From: Dysosmobacter sp. Marseille-Q4140
GTDB lineage: Bacteria > Bacillota > Clostridia > Oscillospirales > Oscillospiraceae
Direction: 5' to 3'
Assembly (NCBI GenBank): GCA_018228705.1
Contig: CP073694.1
Span: forward strand, 1,302,001 to 1,366,000
DNA: 64,000 nucleotides
Part shown: piece by piece, positions 7,704 to 15,632 of the stretch
Numbering within the stretch: the stretch's first letter is position 1
Layout of the letters: each line of letters opens with the position of its first letter
Notes under the pieces: model-generated
Databases searched by the model: none
What the model was told of the DNA's origin: nothing
Seen by the model: the letters and a program-made list of their open reading frames with translations, nothing else
Program-made: the position numbers and the translations under genes

Positions 7704-8381
7704 CTATGCGGTTAAAAACTTACTGTCCAAAATTTGAATAACCTGTCCCTGATAAGTAAGAATACCCTCTTTCTGCATTCGGCCCAGTTCTCGGGAAAGG
7801 GCGCTGCGATCTACACACAGATAGTCCGCCATCTCTCCACGTCCCATCTCCAAGCGTATCTCACCATTGGAGGCAACTGGCAAACCTTGAAGATAGACCT
7901 TAATCCGATTGCGAAGCCGGTTCTGTGCCAAAATACGCATTTTCTGGTTGAGGAATAAAGCTCCTCTTCCCATTTCCTGCAACAAATTGGCGGTTACCCG
8001 CATCCGGTATGGACACCCGTTCTCTTGCTGCAGCAACAAAGGGTCAAAGTCCAGATAGAGCACCTCTGTATCGTTAAGGGCATCAATTTGAATGGGGCTG
8101 TCTTGGGACATGGAGCAGACCAATGTCTCCCCAAACACGCGCCCCCTACTCAGGCGATCAATGGTTAGTAGATTTCCGTCCTCGCTGTAAAGTGAGATCC
8201 TTAAGGTGCCAGACATAACAACGCCGGGGCGCTTTTGGCAATCACCGATCCGCAGCAGAATTGTGTCCTTTGGAATTGCCCGCGCTTCTCCATGCAGGCA
8301 GTTAAGAACATTCTGATACTTTTCTTCCGGAATACCGTCGAACAGCTGGCAACGGCGCATCGCCGCAAAAATCGAACCCAT
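7704..8381 (-). CDS. Crp/Fnr-family transcriptional regulator
   Basis: 225 residues from the ATG at 8381 (GGAGGGATCTC site). N-terminal cyclic-nucleotide-like sensor barrel (about residues 8-120) and C-terminal winged helix with MADYLCVDRSALSRELGRMQKEGILTYQG (near residues 175-205). The N-terminus shows no cluster of cysteines, so it is not an obvious iron-sulfur Fnr. It stands between the ABC importer operon and the divergent activase-like gene, and a GTTAG-N6-CTAAC palindrome occurs at both promoters, which points to control of both. Confidence 0.92.
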   Translation of the reverse strand: MGSIFAAMRRCQLFDGIPEEKYQNVLNCLHGEARAIPKDTILLRIGDCQKRPGVVMSGTLRISLYSEDGNLLTIDRLSRGRVFGETLVCSMSQDSPIQIDALNDTEVLYLDFDPLLLQQENGCPYRMRVTANLLQEMGRGALFLNQKMRILAQNRLRNRIKVYLQGLPVASNGEIRLEMGRGEMADYLCVDRSALSRELGRMQKEGILTYQGQVIQILDSKFLTA

Positions 8382-8432
8382 GAGATCCCTCCGTGTTGCT
8401 GTGGCAACCGACAAAAACAAAAAGCTTCTTTA

Positions 8433-8450
8433 TAGTTAGCGATAACTAAC
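8433..8450. promoter_or_regulatory. GTTAG-N6-CTAAC operator in the divergent crp-like / activase promoter region
   Basis: TAGTTAGCGATAACTA (8433-8448) is a palindrome overlapping GTTAG-CGATAA-CTAAC (8435-8450). It lies between genes starting at 8381 (minus) and 8500 (plus), the position expected of an operator for the Crp/Fnr-like protein. Confidence 0.6.
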
Positions 8451-8499
8451 CATTATTATACTGCTTAGACAATGAAATGTCAATGTATGGAGGCTGTCT

Positions 8500-11400
8500 A
8501 TGAATGGGATCGGTTTAGATTGCGGAACTGCTACTGTCAAACTGGCTATGCTCTCACAGGAGAGGGAGCTTTTGTGGTTCAAATCCTCCGCGCATCATGG
8601 TGCCGCAGTTCAAACAGTTCGGGCACTTCTCGGCGAACTACTGCAGGCGGATAGCAATGCTTGCGGCTATCCAGTGATGCTTACCGGAAGCATAGGAAAT
8701 CGACTTTTAGATGTCTGTCCCGGACTTTTAACTCTGGGCGATATTCCCGCCATCCATCGCGGCATCCATCTGCTGGCACCGGAAGCGAAATCTGTCATTG
8801 AAATTGGAAGTCAGAGCGCCCGTTTCCTCACCGCTCTGGATTGTGGCACTCCGCCCAGATTTGCAGTGAATGAACACTGTGCCGGGGGCACTGGTTCCTT
8901 TTTTGAAGACCAAATGTCCCGGCTGGGCCTGCGGATCGAAGACTATTCCGAACTGGTAGCAAAGGCTCGCTCCATTCCACGCCTCTCTGGCCGATGTGCT
9001 GTCTTTGCCAAAACGGATATCATTCACCGACAGCAGGAGGGAGTGCCTACTCCTGACATTCTGCTGGGGCTCTGCTACGCAATGGTCCGCAACTATAAAG
9101 CAGTCATTGTGCGGGGACTTTCTGTGGAGAAGCCTGTGGCTTTATGCGGCGGAGTTGGCTACAATGCGGGGGTTCTTCGGGCTATTCGGGATGTTTTTGG
9201 TCTCACGGAAGAAGAATTGATTTTACCGAAGAATTTCCTCTACGCCGGCGCCGCCGGGGCTGCGCTGGCTGCTCAGGAGGCAGGCACCTGTTCCATGGGA
9301 GAACTACTGGCCTCTCTGTGTGGGCAGGATTCAAACACGGAAGACCGGCTGCACCGTCGTCAGCCACTGGGGCCTGATCCCAAGGTTTTTGTATCTGATC
9401 CGCCTGTTTCCGGCCATATCCCACCACAGGGCTGCGCTTTGGGCATTGATGTAGGTTCTACCAGCACAGACCTGGTTCTCACGGATCAATTCGGAGAACT
9501 GGTGGACTTCCAGTATCTTCGCACCGCCGGAGACCCGGAGGCAGCGGTGCGAAAGGGCCTGGAGAATATCCGCTCCCGTTTTGGGCGGATTCCCCTTCTG
9601 GCAGTTGGCGTCACTGGCTCCGGACGAGAGCGGATCGGCCGGCTCATCGGTGCGGATGCCGTGCGAGATGAGATTACAGCCCAAGCAAGAGCTGCCATCC
9701 AATGTATGCCCAAAGCAGATACCGTCTTTGAGATCGGCGGTCAAGATTCTAAATACATCTCCCTTCAGAATGGGCAGGTTACAGACTTTCAAATGAACAA
9801 AATCTGTGCTGCCGGAACCGGCTCCTTTGTTGAGGAGCAGGCCGCACGCATGAACATCCCTTTGAAGGACTTCGGCCGCCTGGCTCTTACTGCAAAGGCC
9901 CCTGTGGAATTGGGAGAGCGATGCACCGTGTTTATCGAGACCGCTATCCAATCTGCCCAGGCACAGGGAGCCACCCAGGCAGAGGTCGCAGCCGGTTTGT
10001 GCCAGTCCATTGTCCGAAATTATCTCCACAAAGTAGTTGGGAGCAAGCCAGTAGGACACCATATTGTGCTCCAGGGCGGTGTGGCCTATAACCCCGGCAT
10101 CGTGGCCGCTTTCCGCCAGGAATTTGGAGATCGGCTCACAGTCTCTCCCTGCTTCTCCATCAGTGGAGCATACGGCGCCGCCCTGCTGGCACTGGAATCC
10201 AAGAAAGGCCCTACCCGCTTCCATGGGTTCGACAGGCAGCCGGAAGCGGAGGTCGCCCTGTCCGCGGAGATTCAACGCAACATCGCCTTTTACCAGCGTG
10301 GCCCACGGTTGCTGTTGGAAGGTTATGATCCAACACCTGTCCCCGGAAGGAAAACGGTGGGTGTACCTTTTGCCCTGATGATCCACAAGTTCTTTCCTAT
10401 GGCAAATGCCTTCTTCCGGCAGTTGGGATTCAATGTACTGCTCTCGCCGTCTACCAACGAGGAGATCATACGCCTCTCCCAACAGACAGCCCAGGCGGAG
10501 ACCTGTTACCCGGTAAAGCTGATCCATGGTCATATGGCCTGGTTGGCAGAGCGCGGTGTTGACTATATCTTTCTCCCCTCCATCCATACCATGAGGCATG
10601 AGACCTCCAAGGTTGAGCACAACTACGGCTGTGTCTATATGCAGACCGCACCTCAGTTGGCCGCCCGTGCCCTTCGTCTGGCGGAGCGGGGCATTGAGTT
10701 GCTCAACCCTGTGTTCGATCTGGACTTTGGGCAGAAAGCGATGGCATCAGCTATGCTGGGCCTTGGAAAACAGCTTGGCATCCCCAAACTGCGGTGTCTG
10801 CCTGCCCTGATGGCCGGAGCCCAAGCGGTACGCCGGCATACAGCAGCAGTAGAGCGGCAGGGTCGTGAACTGCTTTCCTCTCTGAATCCTGAGGACAAAG
10901 TACTTGTACTGATCACCCGGAACTACGGTCTTTCCGATCCGGTGCTGAATATGGGAATCCCTCGTCTGCTGCTGGAACGGGGGCACAAGGTAATTACTCT
11001 CTCCCATTTACCTGCTCACGACCTGGATCTGTCAGCGGACTACCCCAATCTGTACTGGCCCTTCGGACAACACATCCTCTCCGGGGCGAAACTCGTGGCC
11101 CATCACCCTAATCTGTACGCCGTCTATCTCACCAATCACGGCTGCGGACCGGATACGATGCTCTCCTATCTGTTCCGGAAGGAGATGGGCGAAAAACCCT
11201 ATCTGCACATCGAAGTGGATGAGCACTTCTCACCAGTAGGCGTTATTACTCGCATCGAGGCATTTCTCCAGAGTCTGGAAAGCCGTTCCTCTCAGCCACT
11301 GCCGGATCACTTTAAGCTCACAGCTGTGGAACACTGCTCTACCAAAGTCGTTGATATCCCAGAATCAAACCACGGCCCTTTATATGTTTTGGATCTGCCG

Positions 11401-12363
11401 CCGTTTACCACATATCTTAGGAAATATGCTGAAATGGTATGGAATGTGGAAACCCATCCCATGCCTCTGGGCGGCACTTCCCTGGTTTTGGGCCGGGGGG
11501 AGACCAGTTCCAAAGAGTACCTTCCCTTCCCCGCATTACTGGGTGGTATTCTGAACGCAGCGGAGAAGGAATCCGATTCCTTTCAGATGCTGATTCCCTC
11601 CACCCAAGGCGCGGAGGCCGACGGCCAGTACCCGTGGGCGGTGGAGGCAGTGCTTGCCAACCGGGGACTGGAGCGGGTAACACTGGTTTCCCCGGAACTG
11701 GAAACTTTGCCGGAGAACATCCCAGATCCAGACCTGTTGTTCCGAGCTGTGTTGGCAGGAGATCTCATACTGTGCGCCCCGCCTGAGCAGCGCAGCGCAC
11801 TAAGTCCAGACGACATTCCAAATTGGGACAGCCTGAGCACGTTGGCGGCGCAAATCGGAAGCATCCCTGTCAAAAGCCAGCCTCTTGCCGCGGTGGGAGA
11901 ACCCCTTACGCTGTTTGCTCTAAACGACGGGGTGCTGGGAACGCTGGAAAGGCAGGGCCGGCCTCTGTATCGTGCCCCCCTGAGCGAGTACCTCTGGTTT
12001 CTCTGGCGAGATTCCGGAAGTGTCATAGCCGCTTCCTGGACGGATCAAATGACAGAACTGGGGCGCCTATTGGGGGCGAGAAGCAGCTTCTCCAAAGATC
12101 CAGAGGGGATGCGTACTGCAGCGGATCAGCTGCTGCCGAGATTTGCCGGAGCCAACGGTCGGTACCGTTTGGCCAAGGCACGGGAACTTGGCCGAACATC
12201 GGCTGGTGTGCTGACGCTGGCTCCCCGGTATGAAAACACAGCAACACTGTTGGATATGACTGGTGAAATGGGTGGAATCCCCCACTTACATCTTGCCATG
12301 GACAGTGATTGGGACGAGAGCGCCTGGTCCCGCCTAAACTCCTTCCTCTATTACCTGAAATAA
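8500..12363 (+). CDS. Giant 2-hydroxyacyl-CoA dehydratase activase-like protein (two activase domains plus DUF2229-like region)
   Basis: 1287 residues with a GGAGG ribosome site. The N-terminal half has two BcrAD/BadFG (ASKHA-fold) domains, about residues 3-262 and 312-575. The second is canonical: GIDVGSTSTD, TGSGRER, EIGGQDSK, CAAGTGSF and ERCTVF, the two cysteines being the ligands of the bridging 4Fe-4S cluster. The first keeps both cysteines (CAGGTGSF, GRCAVF) but has EIGSQSAR and GLDCGTAT at the nucleotide site. From about residue 625 a DUF2229-like part begins (VGVPFALMIHKFFP, ETCYPVKLIHGH). Activases use ATP to push one electron onto a partner. Here activator and possible acceptor are on one chain. 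No separate dehydratase subunits are nearby. Confidence 0.9.
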   Translation: MNGIGLDCGTATVKLAMLSQERELLWFKSSAHHGAAVQTVRALLGELLQADSNACGYPVMLTGSIGNRLLDVCPGLLTLGDIPAIHRGIHLLAPEAKSVIEIGSQSARFLTALDCGTPPRFAVNEHCAGGTGSFFEDQMSRLGLRIEDYSELVAKARSIPRLSGRCAVFAKTDIIHRQQEGVPTPDILLGLCYAMVRNYKAVIVRGLSVEKPVALCGGVGYNAGVLRAIRDVFGLTEEELILPKNFLYAGAAGAALAAQEAGTCSMGELLASLCGQDSNTEDRLHRRQPLGPDPKVFVSDPPVSGHIPPQGCALGIDVGSTSTDLVLTDQFGELVDFQYLRTAGDPEAAVRKGLENIRSRFGRIPLLAVGVTGSGRERIGRLIGADAVRDEITAQARAAIQCMPKADTVFEIGGQDSKYISLQNGQVTDFQMNKICAAGTGSFVEEQAARMNIPLKDFGRLALTAKAPVELGERCTVFIETAIQSAQAQGATQAEVAAGLCQSIVRNYLHKVVGSKPVGHHIVLQGGVAYNPGIVAAFRQEFGDRLTVSPCFSISGAYGAALLALESKKGPTRFHGFDRQPEAEVALSAEIQRNIAFYQRGPRLLLEGYDPTPVPGRKTVGVPFALMIHKFFPMANAFFRQLGFNVLLSPSTNEEIIRLSQQTAQAETCYPVKLIHGHMAWLAERGVDYIFLPSIHTMRHETSKVEHNYGCVYMQTAPQLAARALRLAERGIELLNPVFDLDFGQKAMASAMLGLGKQLGIPKLRCLPALMAGAQAVRRHTAAVERQGRELLSSLNPEDKVLVLITRNYGLSDPVLNMGIPRLLLERGHKVITLSHLPAHDLDLSADYPNLYWPFGQHILSGAKLVAHHPNLYAVYLTNHGCGPDTMLSYLFRKEMGEKPYLHIEVDEHFSPVGVITRIEAFLQSLESRSSQPLPDHFKLTAVEHCSTKVVDIPESNHGPLYVLDLPPFTTYLRKYAEMVWNVETHPMPLGGTSLVLGRGETSSKEYLPFPALLGGILNAAEKESDSFQMLIPSTQGAEADGQYPWAVEAVLANRGLERVTLVSPELETLPENIPDPDLLFRAVLAGDLILCAPPEQRSALSPDDIPNWDSLSTLAAQIGSIPVKSQPLAAVGEPLTLFALNDGVLGTLERQGRPLYRAPLSEYLWFLWRDSGSVIAASWTDQMTELGRLLGARSSFSKDPEGMRTAADQLLPRFAGANGRYRLAKARELGRTSAGVLTLAPRYENTATLLDMTGEMGGIPHLHLAMDSDWDESAWSRLNSFLYYLK

Positions 12364-12449
12364 ACCCCAGAATCATACCCTTTGTCCGTGCAGGCAGTTT
12401 ATAGAAGCCTCTTTTGTTTTTATCGACCGAGGCTGTAGAAAAAGCACCG

Positions 12450-12606
12450 GAGGAGTGGTGAAGGAAAAAACCTGTTGTTGATTTGACCCGATGTATGTCC
12501 CTGAATATGGATTGTGTCTGGTGGAGCACAGCTCAGGATGGGTGCTGCTCCCCATGCCCCAATCCAGCCGGTAGATGCCATGGTGGTCCGGGGAAGCGGC
12601 ATTAGT
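12450..12606 (+). pseudogene. Decayed fragment of the P1B-6-like metal ATPase
   Basis: Translation gives EEW-stop-RKKPVVDLTRCMSLNMD and then CVWWSTAQDG before frameshifts. The intact ATPase at 2024-4117 has EEWTRKKSVADLARCMSLNVDRVWLRTAQGE at nucleotides 2548-2640, so this is a diverged copy of that segment with a nonsense codon and lost frame. Matching continues at DNA level to about 12606. Confidence 0.8.
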
Positions 12607-12720
12607 TGCGGCGTAGCCAAGGAGCGGATGGACAACCAGAGCGAGAATCAGTATTGCCTGGACTGGTTCATGTGCTTCCGCAAAGAGTCGAAGTAATATA
12701 AGTTAATTCCACAATAACAG

Positions 12721-12763
12721 AAAACCGGTCGAGATCTCATGAGCAATATCTCGACCGGTTTTT
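12721..12763 (+). terminator. Rho-independent terminator
   Basis: 15-bp arms (12721-12735, 12748-12762) with core CCGGTCGAGAT / ATCTCGACCGG and a T-run. It follows the ATPase remnant and was probably its terminator. From here to 12995 I see no supported gene, only AT-richer sequence before the next HTH gene. Confidence 0.8.
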
Positions 12764-12995
12764 CATGTTATCTGCAGTTTGCAACGGTGCACAAAGGCAA
12801 CATAATAAAAAACTTAATAATGGCTGCCAATCTTACACAAAGTATTACCAAAACGAGACTACGGGCTGTATTTTTGTATCTTGGCAGAGAAATTAATCAC
12901 TACAGAACAGCACTGTTGGTACAGTTACAGGGACTATTTTTCTCATACCTGCCCATATAATACCTTTAGTACAGGGACAGGGACGGTGAGAGGAA

Positions 12996-13235
12996 TTGAA
13001 GCTGAATCAAGCAGTCAGCGAACGCCTTTTGCAGTTACTGGCAGAGCGCAACATGACACAGTATCAACTGTATATGAAAAGCGGTGTCCCTAAGTCTACA
13101 ATAAGCAATATTATCAACTGCTCCTATGATTCGGTTAAGCTACGAATTATTCACGAAATATGTCAGGGCATGGAGATCGGTTTAGACACTTTTTTTGTTT
13201 CACCTCTTTTTCAGGAAGACAATTTAGATCCCTAA
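12996..13235 (+). CDS. Small Cro/CI-type HTH regulator
   Basis: 79 residues, one helix-turn-helix domain: NMTQYQLYMKSGVPKSTISNIINCS (near residues 19-43). The C-terminal FFVSPLFQEDNLD tail is typical of a family of clostridial HTH proteins of this size. The start is a TTG with a GGTGAGAGG stretch upstream that partly overlaps it, so the exact start is uncertain. It stands alone with its own terminator. Base composition is lower in GC than the flanking ABC and activase genes, in keeping with an accessory segment. Confidence 0.82.
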   Translation: MKLNQAVSERLLQLLAERNMTQYQLYMKSGVPKSTISNIINCSYDSVKLRIIHEICQGMEIGLDTFFVSPLFQEDNLDP

Positions 13236-13262
13236 AACCTCCGACATTCGCCGGAGGTTTTC
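13235..13262 (+). terminator. Terminator after the HTH gene
   Basis: AAACCTCCG (13235-13243) and CGGAGGTTT (13252-13260) form a stem starting at the stop codon, followed by a short T-rich tail. Confidence 0.8.
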
Positions 13263-13317
13263 TATCATGTCTTAAGATTGGAACAGCACCAGCCAGTGCG
13301 GCATAGAATTGGGAATC

Positions 13318-13352
13318 AGGCGCACCAATGTAGAAAACTGCATTGGTGCCTT
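13318..13352. terminator. Second hairpin in the 13.26-13.60 kb gap
   Basis: GCACCAATG (13322-13330) and CATTGGTGC (13341-13349) with a TTTGTCTTTTTT tail. The rest of the gap to 13604 is AT-rich and holds a TATAAT near 13580, probably the promoter of the next gene, but no gene. Confidence 0.6.
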
Positions 13353-13604
13353 TGTCTTTTTTAGAGGAGTCTGCTCCCATAACGTTAAGATAAGCCTATG
13401 TAATACCGGCCAAGGGCAATTGACAGTAGCCGATTCAATGAAACGAGATCATTTCATCTTGCTCTGGAATGCAATCATCTGCATTTGAATTCTTTTAATT
13501 TCTTCTTAAATCCGGTAATTGCTCAAAATATTAGTCATTTGCTCTTTTTCAAATGCAGAGTTTTGTGCTGGGTCAAAGTATAATTATATGCATAGGGGCG
13601 GCAG

Positions 13605-13892
13605 GTGATGCACATGAGCAAAGAAATTGATTTTAAGAATAGAGACAGGTATGTCCAGTTGGGTATTGTCATTGCTGCCCTACGAAAGATGCGAGGCTTC
13701 TCACAGGAACAGCTCGCCGAAAAGGCAAATGTCAGCCGCTCACATATCAGTTCTATTGAAGCACCAGGTATTGCCCGTCCATTTTCCCTGGAAGTTTTCT
13801 TTAATATTGCAGATGCCTTAGAGATTGCGCCTGCCGATCTTTTGAATGCTTCCATTTTTCCTGACAAGATAATACATAGCAGGAAGGGCTGA
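13605..13892 (+). CDS. Cro/CI-type HTH regulator
   Basis: 95 residues (GTG 13605; ATG 13608 or 13614 are also possible). An XRE helix-turn-helix spans about residues 22-75: ALRKMRGFSQEQLAEKANVSRSHISSIEAPG. The tail is short and without a recognised effector domain. It resembles the XRE gene at 17297-17584 in length and layout, and the two bracket the SARP-like gene and the insertion sequence. Function of its regulon is unknown. Confidence 0.85.
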   Translation: MMHMSKEIDFKNRDRYVQLGIVIAALRKMRGFSQEQLAEKANVSRSHISSIEAPGIARPFSLEVFFNIADALEIAPADLLNASIFPDKIIHSRKG

Positions 13893-13942
13893 GTATCTGT
13901 TTTAACTTTACATAAGCTGCCGAGCAATCGGCGGAAAGAATG

Positions 13943-13991
13943 AACAGCGCAAGACTGCTACGCACCTGTACAGCAGCTTTGCGCTGTTTTT
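13943..13991 (+). terminator. Terminator or leader hairpin before the SARP-like gene
   Basis: AACAGCGCAA (13943-13952) and TTGCGCTGTT (13979-13988) with a T-run. It lies just before the ribosome site of the next gene, so it may end the HTH transcript or attenuate the gene at 14015. Confidence 0.7.
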
Positions 13992-14014
13992 ATTTATCGC
14001 AAAGGAGAAAGCAC

Positions 14015-15430
14015 ATGGGGAAATTCTTAGACACGCTATTAGGAAAATCCGACCAGTCCATTACGCATTCGCCATCGTCTGTAAAAGATAGCCGACTGCA
14101 CAAAAGTGATGATTCGTATGTCTGCTATTGTACGGAATTGGAACAGGCACTTAGTTCTTTGGAAACCTGTTTGCTCACCAGCAGTAATCCGGAAGGAATC
14201 GCTATGCAGGCATTGAGGACAGCGTGTACCTTCTACGGCGGCGACTGGGCTGGCATACTGGAAGTGGACTTGGATTTTGATATATGGGCGCCCGTATGGT
14301 GGTACAATTCCTATATTCCGGATCGCACGACACAGCTGATTCTGGAATTCGAATCCCTTGACTTCATGCCCCGATGGATTGAAGCTATGCAGCATGGTAA
14401 AAATATTGTAATTCCTGATGTAGATATCATCAAGGATCAGAATCCAAAGGAATACGCAGTCTATAAACGTCTGTTGGCGCAGTCGCTGATTGCGGTTCCT
14501 TTCATGCCGAAGCCAACGGGCTTCCTGGTCATCCGAAATCCATCTCGTTATCTTGAGAGGTCCAGTATGCTCAGCGCACTTGCCTATGTGCTGCAACGTG
14601 CTATGGCTCAGCAGAAAATGATTGAAAGTGCGAAGTTGGCACCGATGCCTGATTTGGTACAGAGCAATAAAGATGTAGCCATTAACTTCTTCGGTGATAT
14701 GGAGATATGCACCAGAAAGGGCGTTCTGAGTGAGCGTTTTTTCAATTCGCCTAAGAGCAGCCGAGTTGTCACCTACATTATTCTCAACCCCAAAACCACC
14801 CACCCCCCACTGGAGATCTATCATGCACTGTGGCCGGAGGAGTATGTCGAACCAGAGGTGGCCAGCAGGAATATTCGCGGGTATATTTATCGATTCAGGC
14901 AGACATTTTCCTTGATCTGTGATTTCCCCCTCATTGAGTCAACGCCCAGTGGCTACCGCCTTAATCCAAACCTGAATATCATCACCGATGTACAGCAGTT
15001 CGACCGTCTAATTGACGGGGCCAGGCAGGCAACCTCTGTGGTGCAAAAAATTAATCTCATGAAGAAAGCTGTAATGTTATATCGTGGTCCCATATTTCGT
15101 GGCGCGGAGGATGAACATTGGATCATCAGCCAGGTCAGTCTATACCGCCTTCGATATGTTTCTCTGATAAATGAACTGCTGAGCAGTCTTTCTGAGATAC
15201 GGGACTATAGTTGCGTTCAGCGGTACGCGCTACACGCCATAGAATTTATGCCAGCAAATTTGAGAGCACATTATTGGCTCATTGTGTCTACTTACCAGTT
15301 GGGCTCTCTTGATTTAGCCAAGCATCAGCTTTGCCACGCTAAGGACATACTCACTTCAGAAGAATTTAGTATCTTGGAAGACTATCTAAGAAAAGAAGAT
15401 GGAGTTCCTCTGGAAAAGCTGATCAGATAG
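14015..15430 (+). CDS. SARP/BTAD-like transcriptional regulator with unknown N-terminal domain
   Basis: 471 residues from an ATG with an AAAGGAGAAAG site. The C-terminal half has a winged-helix of OmpR/SARP type near residues 245-300 (PPLEIYHALWPEEYVEPEVASRNIRGYIYRFRQ) followed by a bacterial transcriptional activation domain made of helical repeats (about residues 335-465). The N-terminal 230 residues look GAF-like (aromatic-rich, EGIAMQALRTACTFYGGDWAGILEVD) but this is a weak guess. It has lower GC than the core genes. SARP-type activators outside Actinobacteria are uncommon; targets cannot be seen here. Confidence 0.75.
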   Translation: MGKFLDTLLGKSDQSITHSPSSVKDSRLHKSDDSYVCYCTELEQALSSLETCLLTSSNPEGIAMQALRTACTFYGGDWAGILEVDLDFDIWAPVWWYNSYIPDRTTQLILEFESLDFMPRWIEAMQHGKNIVIPDVDIIKDQNPKEYAVYKRLLAQSLIAVPFMPKPTGFLVIRNPSRYLERSSMLSALAYVLQRAMAQQKMIESAKLAPMPDLVQSNKDVAINFFGDMEICTRKGVLSERFFNSPKSSRVVTYIILNPKTTHPPLEIYHALWPEEYVEPEVASRNIRGYIYRFRQTFSLICDFPLIESTPSGYRLNPNLNIITDVQQFDRLIDGARQATSVVQKINLMKKAVMLYRGPIFRGAEDEHWIISQVSLYRLRYVSLINELLSSLSEIRDYSCVQRYALHAIEFMPANLRAHYWLIVSTYQLGSLDLAKHQLCHAKDILTSEEFSILEDYLRKEDGVPLEKLIR

Positions 15431-15568
15431 TGCATTTTCAGATGCATAACACTATTCATGACGCAATTCTTGGAAATAATGGATTTGACTAACGCACTAT
15501 CTAATGCAATGGTATTGATTTTTCCCCTATATAACGCCCTAAATGACGCCCTCTCAACGGGCTGAATG

Positions 15569-15623
15569 ACCCCCGTAGTTTAGATTGATCGAGCAAGAGC
15601 TCGACATCCGAATTACGGGGGTT
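15569..15623. repeat. Imperfect hairpin at the insertion site of the IS
   Basis: CCCCCGTA (15570-15577) pairs with TACGGGGG (15614-15621), with an inner TCGAGC-AAGA-GCTCGA stem. It looks like a terminator whose T-rich tail (TTGTTACTTT) became the IS target. The 15431-15568 stretch holds no gene. Confidence 0.55.
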
Positions 15624-15631
15624 GTTACTTT
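15624..15631. repeat. Left target-site duplication GTTACTTT
   Basis: GTTACTTT here is repeated directly at 17139-17146 on the other side of the insertion sequence. Confidence 0.7.
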
Positions 15632-15632
15632 C

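Noticed and set aside
9331..10620. Long open frame on the minus strand inside the activase-like gene
   Set aside because: It mirrors a clearly coding plus-strand gene with recognisable motifs; GC-rich third positions keep the opposite strand open. No domain is seen.
12739..12960. 73-codon plus-strand frame in the gap after the ATPase remnant
   Set aside because: It starts inside a terminator hairpin, has no ribosome site and no recognisable features.
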